Source: CAZSNH01 sp052388455 (GTDB lineage: Bacteria > Pseudomonadota > Alphaproteobacteria > Rhizobiales > Hyphomicrobiaceae). From it: DNA of 25,743 nt. The notes beneath the pieces are model-generated. The model was not told where the DNA came from. It did not search any database and saw only the letters and a list, made by a program, of their open reading frames with translations. The stretch covers positions 1-25,743 of the forward strand of contig JBQTIA010000097.1 of the NCBI GenBank assembly GCA_052388455.1, written 5' to 3'. A program made the translations under genes and the position numbers. Of this stretch, positions 23,532-25,743 are shown in pieces. Position 1 is the stretch's first letter, and each line of letters begins with the position of its first letter.

Positions 23532-24509
23532 GTGAGCCCCAGGTTCGACAATGCCACTCGCGTGCTGAAAGCCGGCGCGGGAACCATCGCCCGGGCCGGC
23601 GAGCACCTCTGCGCGGGACACCTCGTCGCCTTCCCGACCGAGACGGTCTACGGCCTCGGCGCCGACGCGACCAACGGCCGGGCGGTTGCCTCTATCTTCG
23701 AGGCCAAGGGCCGGCCGCACTTCAATCCGCTGATCGTGCATGTCACGGACCTTGCGGCGGCCGAGCAACTGGCGACGCTGACGCCCGCGGCCCGCCGGCT
23801 GGCCGGCGCCTTCTGGCCGGGGCCGCTGACCCTGGTGCTGCCGCGGCGGGCGGCGTCGGGGCTCTCGGAGCTGGTAACGGCCGGCCTCGACACGGTGGCC
23901 ATCCGCAGTCCCGATCACCCGGTGGCCCGCGCTCTGCTGGCGGCCGCAGGTCGACCGCTGGCCGCGCCGAGCGCCAATCGCTCGGGTCACGTCAGCCCGA
24001 CGCTCGCCGCCCACGTCGCCGCCGACTTCCCGACCGGCCTCGCGATGATCCTCGATGGCGGACCGACCGCGCACGGCATCGAAAGCACGGTGCTCGACGC
24101 AACGGGCGACACGCTCACGCTGCTGCGCAGCGGCGCGACGACGGCGGAAACCATCGAGGCGGTGACCGGCGAGCGTCTGGCCCGCTCGACCGACAACACC
24201 GACGCACCGGTCTCGCCCGGCCAGCTCGCCAGCCACTACGCCCCACGCGCGGCGCTGCGGCTCGATGCGATCGACGTGCGGTCCGGCGAGGCGATGCTCG
24301 CCTTCGGACCAACCGTTCCCAGCGGCGCGCAGGCGATGATCAATCTCAGCCCCGCCGCCGATCTGATCGAGGCCGCCGCCCACCTGTTCGCGGCCCTGCG
24401 CGCGCTCGATGCAACGGGTGTCTCCCGCATCGCCGTGATGCCGATCCCTGCGCAGGGTCTCGGCGAAGCGATCAACGATCGCCTGCGCCGCGCGGCGGCG
24501 CCGCGATAG
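23532..24509 (+). CDS. L-threonylcarbamoyladenylate synthase (Sua5/YrdC/TsaC)
   Basis: Makes threonylcarbamoyl-AMP from threonine, bicarbonate and ATP for the universal t6A37 tRNA modification. This is the long Sua5-type form (325 aa): an N-terminal YrdC domain (LVAFPTETVYGLGADATNGR, IFEAKGRPHFNPLIVHV, PLAAPSANRSGHVSPT) plus a linker and C-terminal Sua5 domain beginning near SPGQLASHYAPRAALRLD. Two GTG starts are possible: 23532 (used here) and 23481, which would add 17 residues lacking family character and lie 19 bp from the divergent dehydrogenase start. Neither has a strong ribosome site. Confidence 0.93.
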   Translation: MSPRFDNATRVLKAGAGTIARAGEHLCAGHLVAFPTETVYGLGADATNGRAVASIFEAKGRPHFNPLIVHVTDLAAAEQLATLTPAARRLAGAFWPGPLTLVLPRRAASGLSELVTAGLDTVAIRSPDHPVARALLAAAGRPLAAPSANRSGHVSPTLAAHVAADFPTGLAMILDGGPTAHGIESTVLDATGDTLTLLRSGATTAETIEAVTGERLARSTDNTDAPVSPGQLASHYAPRAALRLDAIDVRSGEAMLAFGPTVPSGAQAMINLSPAADLIEAAAHLFAALRALDATGVSRIAVMPIPAQGLGEAINDRLRRAAAPR

Positions 24510-24622
24510 CTTTCACCTGCGGCGCCTCCGTCTCGCGAACGACCCAGGACTTTTCGCGCATCGCCTCCCCCGAACGGCGGATGTGGCCGGCTCCGGCCGA
24601 CAGTAAGCCGACAGCACCAGGC

Positions 24623-24685
24623 ATTGAAATTCCCAGCGCGAGTTCCCGGCCGCGATTCGACGCAGCAGGCCGGTCTAATTTCAAT
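24623..24685. promoter_or_regulatory. Inverted 9-bp repeat in the leader of the RTX gene
   Basis: ATTGAAATT (24623-24631) and AATTTCAAT (24677-24685) are perfect complements 45 bp apart, in an AT-rich patch within otherwise GC-rich DNA. It ends 23 bp before the RTX gene start. It could be an operator pair or an mRNA leader stem. Function is inferred. Confidence 0.4.
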
Positions 24686-24708
24686 CGATTTGAACGGAGC
24701 ACCCGGCC

Positions 24709-25743
24709 ATGGCCAGCCAGTACGTTTTCACCAACATCCTGACGACCACCAACTTCGACCATGCCATCGATCTCATCGCCCAATTCGACACCGCCTACGT
24801 CGCGCCGAATGTCAGCGCCTTCGCGGACGGATTTCAAGCCACGGGCATCTTCGGCTCGCAGGGCGATCACCATGTCAATATCCAGGGTCACGTCGGCTCG
24901 GGGCAATATTTCGGCATTGTCCTCGACGGCACAAACAACGCGGTGACGATCGGCACGAACGGGTCGGTCAGCAGCCTCGCACAAACCGCCGCATCCGCAA
25001 TCTTTTTCTCCAGCGCCAGCAACAGGGTGGTCAACAACGGGCTGGTGAAGGCCGAGGCAGTCGGCATCGACATGTCGAGCAATGGCAACGTCGTGCACAA
25101 CTTCGGGACCATCTCAAGCAGACTGACGGCTATCGATCTCGGCGGCGGCGACATCCTGAACCGCGGCACCATCAGCTCGACCAGCGACGTGGCTATCCGC
25201 ATCACGGACACATTTCTGGTCAATTCCGTCCGGAACTACGGATTGATCGCAGGCGAAGATTTTGCGGGCGCAATTTCCGGAGCCGGAGGCGAAGAAAGCA
25301 TCTTCAATTACGGCGAAATTTCCGGATATCTAGATCTTGGCGACGGCTCGAACACCTACTTCGGCGGCGCTCAGAGCACGCTCGACGGCGGCATCTTTAC
25401 GGGTACGGGCTTCGACCAGATCATCAATCGCGGCACCATAACCGGAGAGGTCTCTCTCGGCGCCAACAATGACTTTTATGACGGCGCAGGGGGCACAGCT
25501 TTCTTCATCAACCTCGGTGACGGCAACGACGTCGCCATCGGCGGTGACGGCAGCGAGCTCCTGTCCGGCGGTCTCGGCACCGACGAGATCGACTGCGGTG
25601 GCGGGAACGACATCCTCTTCTTCGGCGGCGGGGAGAGCAGCGACGGCAACGACACTTACGAAGGCGGCGCGGGCATCGACACGCTCGACGCAAGCGAATC
25701 GGGCACGGTGGCAGTCACCATCGACCTCGATGCCGGCTATGCG
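24709..25743 (+). CDS. RTX-type calcium-binding secreted protein, 3' end beyond the window
   Basis: An open frame of 345 codons that reaches the right edge without a stop, so the gene is partial. The start is ATG at 24709 (MASQYVFTNILTT), with GGAG nine bases upstream. Residues about 100-250 carry repeated NxGxI units (VNNGLV, HNFGTISS, NRGTISS, NYGLIAG, NYGEISG, NRGTITG), a pattern of beta-helical surface or adhesin proteins. From about residue 265, glycine/aspartate-rich calcium-binding nonapeptides appear (LGDGNDVAIGGDG, LSGGLGTDEIDCGGGNDIL, GGAGIDTLDAS). There is no N-terminal signal peptide, consistent with type I secretion through a C-terminal signal that would lie outside the window. 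No secretion genes are seen here. Confidence 0.88.
   Translation, partial: MASQYVFTNILTTTNFDHAIDLIAQFDTAYVAPNVSAFADGFQATGIFGSQGDHHVNIQGHVGSGQYFGIVLDGTNNAVTIGTNGSVSSLAQTAASAIFFSSASNRVVNNGLVKAEAVGIDMSSNGNVVHNFGTISSRLTAIDLGGGDILNRGTISSTSDVAIRITDTFLVNSVRNYGLIAGEDFAGAISGAGGEESIFNYGEISGYLDLGDGSNTYFGGAQSTLDGGIFTGTGFDQIINRGTITGEVSLGANNDFYDGAGGTAFFINLGDGNDVAIGGDGSELLSGGLGTDEIDCGGGNDILFFGGGESSDGNDTYEGGAGIDTLDASESGTVAVTIDLDAGYA

Noticed and set aside
21860..24742. A 960-codon plus-strand frame opposite the acyl-CoA dehydrogenase gene and running through the Sua5 gene
   Set aside because: It is rich in Arg, His and Ala without any domain, and lies over two well-recognised genes; long antisense frames are expected at this GC content.

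Overview
The window is about 25.7 kb of high-GC bacterial chromosome. Gene content and order point to an alphaproteobacterium of the order Hyphomicrobiales (Rhizobiales). The run dgt, argS, SPOR protein, nagZ, scpA, scpB, tatA, tatB, tatC, serS is a well-known neighbourhood there, with erpA and xthA divergent from dgt. An ExoR-like Sel1-repeat protein beside ilvD fits the same placement. Genus cannot be read from the sequence alone. No tRNA, rRNA, CRISPR array or insertion sequence is visible.

Region 1 (1-13,480) is nearly all minus strand and reads leftwards: dgt (nucleotide metabolism), argS (translation), a SPOR-domain envelope protein, nagZ (peptidoglycan recycling), scpA and scpB (condensin partners), an orphan ABC ATPase, tatABC (twin-arginine export) and serS (translation). 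Two insertions break the expected order. One is the ABC ATPase gene between scpB and tatA. The other is a plus-strand HigB/HigA toxin-antitoxin pair between serS and tatC, which has its own good sigma-70-like promoter and whose stop codon interlocks with that of tatC.

The most unusual structure is a family of short tandem arrays of a 7-bp unit (GGTGAGT) and an 8-bp unit (GGTCGTGA). They occur only at gene boundaries. On the coding strand, one orientation sits at or just after the stop codons of dgt, the SPOR gene and serS. The opposite orientation sits just before the starts of argS and nagZ and at the left edge of the window. Each boundary is therefore bracketed by complementary arrays that could pair in RNA.

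Region 2 (13,635-14,830, plus strand) holds erpA (Fe-S carrier) and xthA (exonuclease III type AP endonuclease), followed by an inverted pair of about 55-bp palindromic repeats. Region 3 (15,071-17,825, minus strand) holds ilvD (branched-chain amino acid synthesis) followed by an overlapping ExoR-like periplasmic Sel1 protein. A 570-bp gene-free stretch follows.

Region 4 (18,396-21,655, plus strand) is a likely envelope operon: a DUF898 multi-spanning membrane protein, an overlapping membrane-anchored M48 metallopeptidase and a DUF2939 protein. Region 5 holds a DmdC-type acyl-CoA dehydrogenase (minus strand), a divergent Sua5/TsaC tRNA threonylcarbamoyladenylate synthase, and the start of a secreted RTX-type protein with an NxGxI-repeat N-terminus that runs off the right edge.
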